Below are positions 1 to 7,367 of a stretch of 64,000 bases of DNA, one piece after another; within the stretch, counting starts at the first letter, position 1; the number at the start of each line of letters is the position of its first letter. The stretch is taken from contig NZ_JOBH01000002.1 in assembly GCF_000717745.1 (NCBI RefSeq), positions 62,001-126,000 of the forward strand, written 5' to 3'. The position numbers and the translations under genes are program-made. The stretch is from Streptomyces violens. GTDB taxonomy: Bacteria; Actinomycetota; Actinomycetes; Streptomycetales; Streptomycetaceae. Below the pieces are notes generated by a model that did no database searches, had not been told where the DNA came from, and saw nothing but the letters and a program-made list of their open reading frames with translations.

Positions 1-839
1 CCGCGCGCCTGGTGCGGTACCTGGCGCGGAAGTACGACATCCCCCTCGACCGGCAGCACATCCTCGGGCACGACAACGTGCCGGGGACGACCACCGCCTC
101 GATCAAGGGCATGCACACCGACCCGGGCCCGTACTGGGACTGGGACCACTACTTCATCCTGCTGGGCAGGCCGCTGGTGCCGACCGCGGGGCCGCACGGC
201 GGGCTGGTCACCATCCGTCCGGAGTACGAGGAGAACCAGCCCGCGTACACCGGCTGCGAGAAGGCGGGCCAGCCGTGCGCCGCGCACGGCTCGGGCGCCG
301 TACGCCTGTACTCGGCGCCCAGCGAGGACGCTCCGCTGATCAAGGACGAGGGGCTGCACCCCGGGGGCGCTGACTCCACCACCGGGGTGAACGACACGGG
401 CGCCCGCGCCAGTACCGGACAGCAGTTCGCGGTCGCGGAGCGGAAGGGCGACTGGACGGCGATCTGGTACCTCGGCCAGAAGGCGTGGTTCCACAACCCC
501 GGCGCGGAGCCGACGGCGGTGCACGCCAGGGGCTGGGTGGCCGTCCCGAAGGAGGGCAGGACCGAGATCCCGGTCTACGGCCGGGCCTACCCGGAGAAGA
601 CCGCCTACCCGGCCGGCGTCCCGGTCCAGTCGGTCTCGCCGCTCCCGTACGCCCTCAAGGCCGGCCAGCGTTACGCGGTCGGCGACCGGACGCTCGGCGA
701 GTACTTCTACGCACCGACGTTCGACACGAGCAAGCACACGGTCGTGCGCGGCAAGGACGCGTACTACGAGATCCAGGTCGGCCACCGGGTCGGCTACGTC
801 CGCGCGGCGGATGTCGACATCCGCAGGTCGGGCCGCTAG
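1..839 (+). CDS. N-acetylmuramoyl-L-alanine amidase, 3' part (5' end outside window)
   Basis: Open from the left edge, so the N-terminus is missing. The visible start reads as the end of an Amidase_2/PGRP fold: HILGHDNVPG, then HTDPGPYWDWDHYF, where the His and Asp residues fit the zinc and substrate site of peptidoglycan amidases. About 190 residues follow with two SH3-like stretches (VRLYSAPSEDAPL; later GHRVGYVRAADVDI), which in this family bind cell wall. It probably cleaves the MurNAc-L-Ala bond outside the cell; the signal peptide would lie upstream. A strong terminator hairpin follows the stop. GTG at 12 is an internal codon, not a supported start. Confidence 0.8.
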   Translation, partial: ARLVRYLARKYDIPLDRQHILGHDNVPGTTTASIKGMHTDPGPYWDWDHYFILLGRPLVPTAGPHGGLVTIRPEYEENQPAYTGCEKAGQPCAAHGSGAVRLYSAPSEDAPLIKDEGLHPGGADSTTGVNDTGARASTGQQFAVAERKGDWTAIWYLGQKAWFHNPGAEPTAVHARGWVAVPKEGRTEIPVYGRAYPEKTAYPAGVPVQSVSPLPYALKAGQRYAVGDRTLGEYFYAPTFDTSKHTVVRGKDAYYEIQVGHRVGYVRAADVDIRRSGR

Positions 840-846
840 ACGAGGC

Positions 847-880
847 GCGGGGGGCCGCGGGGGCCTTTGGGGCCCCCCGC
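847..880 (+). terminator. Rho-independent terminator of the amidase gene
   Basis: Perfect 10-bp inverted repeat GCGGGGGGCC (847-856) / GGCCCCCCGC (871-880) with a 14-nt loop, followed by a short T run at 887-890. It starts 8 bp after the amidase stop codon. The reductase gene coming from the other side has no sensible stop before this hairpin. Confidence 0.75.
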
Positions 881-930
881 CGCCCGTTTTCTGTTCCCCC
901 GGGCCGCCTCTCCTCGCGCCCCCGCCACCC

Positions 931-1818
931 CAATTGTTCAACGGTCCGCGCGCCGAGGATCACCGAGGTGACGGCCGGGCGGTCGCGTACCCAGGCCAGC
1001 GCGACCTGCGCCATGGAGACGCCGCGTTCCTCGGCCACCGCGCGCACCTCGTCGACGACGGCCCAGGTGCGCGCGACGCCGCCGCGCCGGTCGTACGCCT
1101 CGACGCCGCGCTCCGGGTTCTCGCCGAGCCGGGTGGCGCCGGCGGGCCGGGCGTCCCGGCGGTACTTGCCGGTCAGCCAGCCGCCGCCGAGCGGGCTCCA
1201 CGGGAGCAGCCCGAGCCCTTCGGAGGCGCAGGCCGGCGTGATCTCCCATTCGATCTCTCGGGAGAGCAGGCTGTACTGCGGCTGGAGGGTGACCGGGCGG
1301 GCCAGTCCCCGGAAGTCGGCGACGTCGACGGTCTTCTGGAGCTGCCAGCCGGTGAAGTTGGACAGCCCGATGTAGTGGATCTTCCCCTGGCGTACCGCGT
1401 CGTCGAGGAAGCGGAGCGTCTCCTCGATGGGCGTGAGCGGGTCCCAGGCGTGCGCCTGGTACAGATCGACCGTCTCGACGCCGAGCCGGCGCAGCGAGGC
1501 GTCCAGCGCGCGGTGCAGGTGGCGGCGGGAGAGCCCGGCGCCGTTCGGGTCCTCGCCCATGGGGAAGCGGCCCTTGGTGGCGAGGACGACGCGGTCGGTG
1601 ACGTCGGCGGGGCGGGATGCCAGCCAGCGCCCGACGATCTCTTCGGACGCGCCCGCGGTGTAGACATCAGCGGTGTCCACGAGGGTGCCGCCGGCTTCGA
1701 CGAAGCGGTCCAACTGGGCGTGCGCCCCCGCCTCGTCGGTCTCGTGGCCGAAGGTCATGGTGCCCAGTGCCAGCTCCGAGACGGCGCAGCCGCTGGCTCC
1801 GAGGGTGCGGTACTCCAT
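931..1818 (-). pseudogene. Aldo/keto reductase, C-terminally truncated
   Basis: Starts at ATG 1818 with GAAGGAG 11 nt upstream. The protein follows the AKR family: LALGTMTFG, the catalytic Asp/Tyr region VDTADVYTAG, Lys in VLATKG, His in QAHAWD, then GLSNFTGWQ and LPWSPLGGGWLTGKY. Similarity runs to SVILGARTVEQL near 931 and then stops. The usual last ~35 residues (the helix and tail after the NADP-binding GAR motif) are absent. The frame instead reads 92 codons of arginine/proline-rich sequence antisense to the amidase, to a stop at 655. A 3' deletion is the simplest reading. An active enzyme is possible but doubtful. It lies 29 bp downstream of the alpha-glucosidase gene on the same strand. 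Confidence 0.7.
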
Positions 1819-1847
1819 GCCGGGAACTCCTTCCGTGCGCGAGGTGG

Positions 1848-3488
1848 TCACAGCGCGAGCCACACCGCCTGGTCCGGTGCCAGCCGGCCGTCCGCGAGCG
1901 GGCCGCTGGCCAGCAGTACCTCCTGGTGGTCCGGGAGGATGTACGGCTCGGCCGAGAGGTTGACGACGCACACGAAGCCCGGCTCGCGGCGCAGGGCGAG
2001 CACGCCCTCCGGGGCGTCGAGCCAGGCCATCGTCCCGTCCCCGAGGGCCGGGTGGTCGCGGCGGAGGCGCAGGGCGCTGCGGTACAGGGCCAGCATGGAG
2101 CCCTCATCGCCCTCTTGTGCGGCGACGCTCAGCTCGCGCCACTCCGGGGGCTGCGGCAGCCAGGGCTCGCCGGTCGCGCCGTCCGGGCTGAAGCCGTACG
2201 GCGATCGCTCACCGGACCACGGGATCGGTACGCGGCAGCCGTCCCGGCCCCGGTCGGTGTGCCCGGACCGCTCCCACGTGGGGTCCTGGAGCACCTCCTC
2301 GGGCAGGTCCTCGACCTCGGGCAGGCCCAGTTCTTCGCCCTGGTAGATGTAGGCGCCGCCGGGCAGCGAGAGCATCAGCAGCGCGGCCGCACGGGCCCGT
2401 TGCGTGCCGAGTGCAGAGTCGAGGGGGCCTTCGGGCCGGTAGACCTCGTTGGCGACCCACTTCTTGACCACCTTGCGGCCGAACCGGCTGGGGTGGCGGA
2501 CCACATCGTGGTTGGAGAGCACCCAGGTGGCCGGCGCGCCGACCGAGCCGAGGGTGGCGAGCGAGGTGTCGATGACCTCGCGCAGTTCCCTGGCGTTCCA
2601 GGGGGTCATCAGGTAGTCGAAGTTGAACGCCGTGTGCAGGCCGTCCGGGCGTACGTAGTTGGCGAGCCGGTCCGGGGCCTGCGTCCAGGCTTCGGCGACG
2701 AACTTCCGGTCGCCGGGGAATTCGTCGGCCACGCGGCGCCAGGCGCGGAAGATCTCGTGCACCTCGTCGCGGTCCCAGTGGGGGTGGTCGAGCCCACCGT
2801 GCGGGGCCGGCGCTTGCGGGTCCTCGCGGGGCGGCAGGTCGGGCAGCTCGGGGTGCTTGATCAGCCCGTGCGCCACGTCGATGCGGAAGCCGTCCACGCC
2901 GCGGCGGAACCAGAACCGCAGGATGTCCTCGAACTCCGCGCGCACCTCCGGGTGTGCCCAGTTGAGGTCCGGCTGCTCGGGGGCGAAGAGATGCAGGTAC
3001 CACTGGCCGTCGGGCAGCCGGGTCCAGGCCGGGCCGCCGAAGCAGGACTGCCAGTTGTTGGGCGGCTCGGCGCCGTCCGCGCCACGCCCCGACCGGAAGA
3101 CGAAGCGCTCCCGCTCGGGGCTGCCCTGCCCGGCGGCCACCGCGGCCCGGAACCATACGTGCTGGTCGGAGACGTGGTTGGGCACGATGTCGGGGATGAC
3201 GCGGATACCGGCCGCGTGCGCCTCCTCGATGAGCGCCTCGGCCTCCTCGACGGTGCCGAACCGCGGGTCGATCTCCCGGAAGTCCGCCACGTCGTAACCG
3301 TGGTCGGCCTGCGGCGACTTGTACCAGGGGTTGATCCAGATCGCGTCCACGCCGAGCGACTTCAGGTACGGCAGACGCGAGCGGATGCCGGCGATGTCGC
3401 CGATGCCGTCGCCGTTCGCGTCGGCGAAGCTGCGGATGTAGACCTGATAGATGACGGCGTCGCGCCACCAGGGTGCGGTGCTGGTCAT
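1848..3488 (-). CDS. aglA: GH13 alpha-glucosidase / oligo-1,6-glucosidase
   Basis: 546 residues, the usual length for GH13 alpha-glucosidases. The N-terminal barrel starts WWRDAVIYQVYIRSFADANG. GFRIDVAHG carries the nucleophile Asp, FVAEAW the acid/base Glu, and LSNHDVVRH the transition-state Asp; DIVPNH is the conserved first region. It hydrolyses terminal alpha-glucosidic bonds of maltose-type or isomaltose-type oligosaccharides. No signal peptide is visible, so it is cytoplasmic and acts on imported sugars. A LacI regulator diverges from it, and a palindromic box lies 39 bp before the start. The gene name is by family resemblance; the exact substrate cannot be read from sequence. Confidence 0.88.
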   Translation of the reverse strand: MTSTAPWWRDAVIYQVYIRSFADANGDGIGDIAGIRSRLPYLKSLGVDAIWINPWYKSPQADHGYDVADFREIDPRFGTVEEAEALIEEAHAAGIRVIPDIVPNHVSDQHVWFRAAVAAGQGSPERERFVFRSGRGADGAEPPNNWQSCFGGPAWTRLPDGQWYLHLFAPEQPDLNWAHPEVRAEFEDILRFWFRRGVDGFRIDVAHGLIKHPELPDLPPREDPQAPAPHGGLDHPHWDRDEVHEIFRAWRRVADEFPGDRKFVAEAWTQAPDRLANYVRPDGLHTAFNFDYLMTPWNARELREVIDTSLATLGSVGAPATWVLSNHDVVRHPSRFGRKVVKKWVANEVYRPEGPLDSALGTQRARAAALLMLSLPGGAYIYQGEELGLPEVEDLPEEVLQDPTWERSGHTDRGRDGCRVPIPWSGERSPYGFSPDGATGEPWLPQPPEWRELSVAAQEGDEGSMLALYRSALRLRRDHPALGDGTMAWLDAPEGVLALRREPGFVCVVNLSAEPYILPDHQEVLLASGPLADGRLAPDQAVWLAL

Positions 3489-3526
3489 GGGCTGCGTCTC
3501 CTTGTACGGGGTGGTGATCGACCGTG

Positions 3527-3540
3527 TGACTGCGCTGTCA
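3527..3540. promoter_or_regulatory. Operator-like palindrome upstream of the alpha-glucosidase gene
   Basis: TGACTGCGCTGTCA, near-perfect inverted repeat 39 bp upstream of the glucosidase ATG. A close copy (TGACAGCGCTGTC) sits before the divergent lacI-type gene at 3727. Two matching boxes in front of two divergent genes suggest one shared regulator, probably the LacI protein itself. This is inference. Confidence 0.55.
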
Positions 3541-3643
3541 GCCGCATCACGAGCAGTGGGACGAAAGGCGCCAGCGGACGGCGGTCATTCCGTAACAACG
3601 CTTGCACGCTAGGAGCGCGGGTGGGGGAAGTCAACGCGTTACG

Positions 3644-3669
3644 TCGAGGTAATGTGTCGACTACCTCGA
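3644..3669. promoter_or_regulatory. Inverted repeat in the glucosidase/LacI intergenic region
   Basis: Arms TCGAGGTA (3644-3651) and TACCTCGA (3662-3669) with a 10-nt loop, and AACGCGTT (3633-3640) just before, which has the AA-CG-TT core common in LacI-family operators. Role not established. Confidence 0.4.
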
Positions 3670-3726
3670 AGCGCTATGACCGTTTTTCTACGGGTAGTTG
3701 GCGGCCGAAGGGGTGCGGGGCCACCG

Positions 3727-3754
3727 TGACAGCGCTGTCTCGGAACCGTTTCCG
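3727..3754. promoter_or_regulatory. Adjacent operator-like boxes before the LacI-type regulator
   Basis: GACAGCGCTGTC (3728-3739) is a perfect 12-bp palindrome matching the box at 3527. Directly beside it CGGAACCGTTTCCG (3741-3754) is a near-palindrome with the AAxCGxTT-like core of LacI-family operators. They lie 31-57 bp before the regulator start, a position that fits autoregulation. Confidence 0.55.
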
Positions 3755-3784
3755 ACCGACGCGCCAGGTGCTACCGTCCCGCTC

Positions 3785-4831
3785 ATGCCACCAGCCCAGC
3801 GGCACCACCCCACGCTGGCCGACGTCGCCCAGCGGGCCGGGGTGTCCGCCTCCACCGTCTCCCGCACCATGCGCGGTCTGTCGACCGTCTCGCCCGACGT
3901 GCGCGCCCGCGTCGAACAGGCCGCGCGCGAGCTGCACTTCGTGGTGTCCCGGCAGGCGTCCAGCCTGGTCACCGGCCGCACGGGCGTGGTCGCCGTGCTC
4001 GCGCCCACGCTCAACTCGTGGTTCATCGGCTCGGCGCTCTCCAGCCTCGGCCCCGTGCTGCGCGCCGCCGGCCTGGATCTGCTCGTCTACGTCATCCCCG
4101 ACCTGACGGAGCGGGCCGCCTTCTTCGAACGGCTGCCGGCCCGGCGCAACGCCGACGCGCTGCTGGTGTTCTCCTTCGACCTCTCCGAGGAGGAGAGCGC
4201 GCGCCTGGACGACCTCCAGATGCCGGTCGTCTACATCAGCCAGCACGCCGCGGGCCGGCCCAGCGTGTACGTGGACGACGTGGCGGGCGCCCGCGCCGGC
4301 ACCCGCCACCTGCTCGGCCTCGGCCACCGCCGGATCGCCTTCGTGCAGACCACCGGGGCCAGCGGCTTCACCTTCAGCTCGCACGAGCGGCTGCTCGGCC
4401 ACCGGCAGGCGCTGGCCGAGGCGGGCGTGCCGTGGGACGACGAGCTGGTGGTGGCCACGCCGGCCGGACACAAGCGCCGCACCGCCGAGGCGGTCGGGCG
4501 GCTGCTGACCCTGCGCGAACCGCCCACCGCGGTCTTCGCCGAGCAGGACGAGGTCGCCGTCTCGGTGCTCTGGACGCTGCGCAGGGCCCGTATCGACGTG
4601 CCCGAGCGAATCTCCGTACTGGGCTTCGACGACCATCAGATGGCCGAGTGGTCGGATCTGACCACGATCGCCCAGTCGCCGGAGGAGATCGGGCGGGCGG
4701 CGGGCGAGCTGGCCCGCGACCTGATCAACGACCCGGAAGCGGACCAGGCCCGGCACATCGTCCTGCCGACCCGGCTGATGCCGCGCGCGACTACGGCACC
4801 GCCGCCGACCGGGCCGGACCACTCTGCGTAG
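3785..4831 (+). CDS. LacI-family transcriptional regulator
   Basis: 348 residues from ATG 3785, chosen because the HTH follows at once. ADVAQRAGVSASTVSR is the LacI helix-turn-helix and VSPDVRARVEQAARELHF the hinge segment. A periplasmic-binding-protein-like effector domain follows, from GVVAVLAPTLNSWF to ISVLGFDDHQMAEW. It is expected to bind a sugar, probably a maltose- or glucoside-type effector, and to control the divergent GH13 gene. Paired palindromes occupy the 296-bp intergenic region. No sugar ABC transporter lies nearby, so the transporter it may also control must be elsewhere. The C-terminus ends normally and overlaps the antisense MFS remnant slightly. Confidence 0.88.
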   Translation: MPPAQRHHPTLADVAQRAGVSASTVSRTMRGLSTVSPDVRARVEQAARELHFVVSRQASSLVTGRTGVVAVLAPTLNSWFIGSALSSLGPVLRAAGLDLLVYVIPDLTERAAFFERLPARRNADALLVFSFDLSEEESARLDDLQMPVVYISQHAAGRPSVYVDDVAGARAGTRHLLGLGHRRIAFVQTTGASGFTFSSHERLLGHRQALAEAGVPWDDELVVATPAGHKRRTAEAVGRLLTLREPPTAVFAEQDEVAVSVLWTLRRARIDVPERISVLGFDDHQMAEWSDLTTIAQSPEEIGRAAGELARDLINDPEADQARHIVLPTRLMPRATTAPPPTGPDHSA

Positions 4832-4856
4832 CGGCCGTGGTCCGGGAGGCCGGGCG

Positions 4857-5003
4857 CATGGTGAGCCGTCGGCGGCCGATCCGGTCGCCGAGCGTACCCA
4901 TCGTGATGACCAGGCCCGCGACCATGAATCCGTAACTGTCACTGATCCACAGCTGCTGGACGCCGGTGGCACCCAGGTCGGCGCTCAGCCGCGGAAGCGC
5001 GAG
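4857..5003 (-). pseudogene. Remnant of a DHA2-type MFS drug-efflux transporter
   Basis: About 49 residues on the minus strand read LALPRLSADLGATGVQQLW followed by SDSYGFMVAGLVITMGTLGD and RIGRRRL. This is the first loop, second membrane helix and the GDRxGRR loop typical of 14-helix QacA/SmvA-like MFS transporters. Nothing of the other ~400 residues is present, and the normal N-terminus (first helix) is also missing. The fragment begins right after the leftward copy of a duplicated promoter at 5016-5056. It is therefore probably what is left of a transporter gene that was divergent from the DGPF/sigma pair. Confidence 0.7.
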
Positions 5004-5015
5004 GAGAGGTCGCTG

Positions 5016-5056
5016 TTCGCCGGTTGGTCGGAGCGGTCGCGCGCTTCTTGACATCC
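5016..5056 (-). promoter_or_regulatory. Leftward ECF42-like promoter, left arm of a 41-bp inverted duplication
   Basis: Read on the minus strand this arm has TGTCAA (5053-5048), 17 nt, then CGAC (5030-5027), resembling the published ECF42 motif (TGTCGA at -35, CGA/TC at -10). It is the inverted copy of 5092-5132. The first 11 and last 18 bases are identical, and the 12 bases between, which fall in the -35/-10 spacer, differ. It points at the MFS remnant. Confidence 0.6.
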
Positions 5057-5091
5057 GTACGGGCAAAATCTCAGGCGAAATTTCCGGCGGG

Positions 5092-5132
5092 GGATGTCAA
5101 GACGACGGCGGCGGCTCCGACCAACCGGCGAA
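5092..5132 (+). promoter_or_regulatory. Rightward ECF42-like promoter of the DGPF/sigma operon, right arm
   Basis: TGTCAA (5095-5100), 17 nt, CGAC (5118-5121), about 50 bp before the DGPF start. One change from the ECF42 -35 consensus TGTCGA. It is the mirror image of 5016-5056 across a 35-nt centre. Autoregulation by the downstream sigma factor is likely by analogy with ECF42 systems. Confidence 0.6.
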
Positions 5133-5170
5133 GGACCCGTCCGGGGCCCGCGAACGACGAGGAGTACGAG

Positions 5171-5542
5171 ATGCAGTTCTTGATCAGCATGCATATCAAC
5201 CCGGCGGTGCTGGACGCGCTGACCGACGAGGAGAAGGCCGCGATCGGCGACGGCCACGGCAAGTTCATCGAAGCGCTGAAGGAGTCCGGCGAGCTGATCA
5301 CCACGCAGGCGCTGGTCGACCCGTCACAGGCCGCCGTGGTGTCCGTACGCAACGGCCAGCCGGTGGTCACCGACGGGCCGTTCCTGGAGGCCAAGGAGTA
5401 CCTGGGCGGCTTCTACCTGATCGACTGCGAGAACAAGGAGCGGGCGATCGAGCTGGCGGCGCGGATTCCGGACACCGCGATCGAGGGGCTGGGTGTCGAG
5501 GTGCGTCAAGTGATGTTCGCTGACGGACAATTGGAGGCATGA
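5171..5542 (+). CDS. DGPF (YCII-like) domain protein paired with an ECF42 sigma factor
   Basis: 123 residues from ATG 5171, with GACGAGGAG a few bases upstream. The YCII-related ferredoxin-like fold ends in the family signature VVTDGPFLEAKEYLGGFYLI, after MQFLISMHINPAVL. In ECF42 systems one or more DGPF proteins are encoded with the sigma factor; their biochemical role is unknown. The stop overlaps the sigma start by 4 bp (ATGA), so the two are translationally coupled. A second, independent DGPF-sigma pair lies at 51074-52668. Confidence 0.85.
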   Translation: MQFLISMHINPAVLDALTDEEKAAIGDGHGKFIEALKESGELITTQALVDPSQAAVVSVRNGQPVVTDGPFLEAKEYLGGFYLIDCENKERAIELAARIPDTAIEGLGVEVRQVMFADGQLEA

Positions 5543-6837
5543 CAGCACCGGACTTCGAGGACCTGCTGCGTGCGCTCACGCCGCAGGTCCTCGGCGCGTT
5601 GGTAAGGCGGCACGGCCAGTTCGAAGGGTGTGAGGACGCCGTACAGGAGGCCGTCCTCGCCGCCACCGTGCAGTGGCCGGCCGAGGGCGTGCCGGACAAT
5701 CCGCGCGGCTGGCTGATGACGGTCGCGTCCCGGCGGCTCATCGACCAGATGCGCAGCGATCACGCGCGCCGCGAGCGGGAGTCCGCGGCGGCCTCCGAGG
5801 TGGTGCCCGAGGAGGTACCGGACACCGACGACACGCTGGTCCTGCTGTTCCTGTGCTGTCATCCGACGCTGACCGCGGCCTCCCAGACCGCGCTGACGCT
5901 GCGCGCGGTCGGCGGTCTGACCACGGCCGAGATCGCCCGCGCGTTCCTGGTGCCGGAGGCCACGATGGCGGCCAGGATCAGCCGGGCCAAGCAGCGCATC
6001 AAGGCCGCCGGCAGCTCTTTCGGCCTGCCGGCGGGCGTGGAGCGCGAGGAGCGGCTGCGGGTCGTCCTGCACGTGCTCTACCTGATCTTCAACGAGGGGT
6101 ACACGGCCTCCTCGGGCAGCACATTGCACCGCGCCGACCTCGCGCGCGAGGCGATCCGGCTGGTCAGGGCGGTGCACGCGCAGCTTCCCGAGGACGGCGA
6201 GGTGACAGGGCTGCTCGCGCTGATGCTGCTGACCCACGCCCGCCGGGAGGCACGTACGACGGCGGCCGGCGACCTGGTGCCGCTGGATGAGCAGGACCGT
6301 ACGAGGTGGGACCGCGAGCTGATCGGCGAGGGCCTCGACCTGGTCAAGGCGTCGCTGGCCGGCCCGGCCCTCGGCCCCTACCAGCTGCAGGCCGCCATCG
6401 CCGCCACGCACGCCGACGCGGCCACGGCCGAGGAGACCAACTGGCCGCAGGTGCACGCCCTTTACCTGATCCTGGAACGGATCGCGCCCAATCCGATGGT
6501 CACCCTCAACCGGGCGATCGCGCTCGCCGAGACCGAGGGGCCGGCTGCCGGGCTGGCCCTGCTGTCCACGTTGGACGGTGACGCGCGGATGGCCGTGCAT
6601 CACCGGCTGCTGTCCGTACGGGCGCATCTGCTGGAGAGGTCCGGCGACACGGCCGGGGCCTACGAGCACTACCGGCGCGCCGCGAAGGCCACCGCCAGCC
6701 TCGCCGAGCGGCGCTACCTGGAGTCCCGGGCCGGCCGGGTGCGGACACAGCCGGCCGGGGTGTGCACCCAGGCGCTCAGCCCTGCTGGAACATCTCCGCA
6801 GGCAGCGGCTTCAGCAGCGCGTACAGATCGTCGGTGA
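5539..6837 (+). CDS. ECF42-family RNA polymerase sigma factor with C-terminal TPR-like extension
   Basis: 432 residues. Region sigma-2 is the CEDAVQEAVLAATVQW and NPRGWLMTVASRRLIDQMR stretch. Sigma-4 is TLRAVGGLTTAEIARAFLVP followed by EATMAARISRAKQRIK. A ~200-residue helical extension follows, with the family hallmark VLYLIFNEGYTAS, then GPYQLQAAIAATHADA and NPMVTLNRAIALAE. No anti-sigma gene is adjacent; in ECF42 the extension itself is needed for function. The last ~20 residues run antisense to the end of the next, convergent gene (62-bp tail overlap). The duplicated promoter at 5092 probably drives this operon. Confidence 0.88.
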   Translation: MTAPDFEDLLRALTPQVLGALVRRHGQFEGCEDAVQEAVLAATVQWPAEGVPDNPRGWLMTVASRRLIDQMRSDHARRERESAAASEVVPEEVPDTDDTLVLLFLCCHPTLTAASQTALTLRAVGGLTTAEIARAFLVPEATMAARISRAKQRIKAAGSSFGLPAGVEREERLRVVLHVLYLIFNEGYTASSGSTLHRADLAREAIRLVRAVHAQLPEDGEVTGLLALMLLTHARREARTTAAGDLVPLDEQDRTRWDRELIGEGLDLVKASLAGPALGPYQLQAAIAATHADAATAEETNWPQVHALYLILERIAPNPMVTLNRAIALAETEGPAAGLALLSTLDGDARMAVHHRLLSVRAHLLERSGDTAGAYEHYRRAAKATASLAERRYLESRAGRVRTQPAGVCTQALSPAGTSPQAAASAARTDRR

Positions 6838-7273
6838 TCGGGCGGTCCCAGCTCGCGATCGTGACCAGCACGCCGTCGCTCCGGTCGAACTGCACACAGG
6901 AGACGCGGCCCTCGGAGCACTTGATGCGCTTGACGATCAGCAGGTTGTCGTCGTGCATGACCGGGAGGTCCTCGGTCTCCACGACCGTGACCTCCTCGTC
7001 GTGCTCCAGCGCGTCCAGCAGCTGCGCCACCTCGAAGGGCACCTCGCCCTCGCCGAGCTCGCGCGCCGGGGAGCCCTCCGGGAGGTTACCGATGATCATC
7101 GCGGGGCCGCGGCCGCCGAAGAGGTCGTAGCGCAGGAAGACGCCCTGGCAGCTGCCGTCGGGGGCGGGCAGCAGACCGGCGCCGAGATTGCCCGGCCAGT
7201 CACCGGGGTCCATGGCGAGCACATCGAAATCGGGCCCTGCGGGCGCGGCGCTACGGCGGCGGAGGAACGACAT
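6776..7273 (-). CDS. Conserved hypothetical protein
   Basis: 165 residues from ATG 7273 (MSFLRRRSAAPAGPDF). No catalytic motif is recognised and there is no signal peptide or membrane helix. The sequence is acidic and evenly folded-looking (VFLRYDLFGGRGPAMIIGNL; CVQFDRSDGVLVTIASWD), and codon use is normal, so it is very likely a real gene. Its end overlaps the convergent sigma-factor gene by 62 bp. It lies 94 bp downstream of the LuxR gene on the same strand. Function unknown. Confidence 0.7.
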   Translation of the reverse strand: MSFLRRRSAAPAGPDFDVLAMDPGDWPGNLGAGLLPAPDGSCQGVFLRYDLFGGRGPAMIIGNLPEGSPARELGEGEVPFEVAQLLDALEHDEEVTVVETEDLPVMHDDNLLIVKRIKCSEGRVSCVQFDRSDGVLVTIASWDRPITDDLYALLKPLPAEMFQQG

Positions 7274-7367
7274 ACAGCCATCGTACGTGGCCCGCCCGGT
7301 CACCTTCCTGCGGTACCGCGCCGCCGACAGGCCGGAAACCCCGGCCACCGCCGTGGGGTCTGTGGGG

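Noticed and set aside
3654..3680. TGTCGA box resembling an ECF42 -35
   Set aside because: At 17 nt spacing the next bases are GACC, not CGA or CGTC; the box is better explained as part of LacI-region palindromes.
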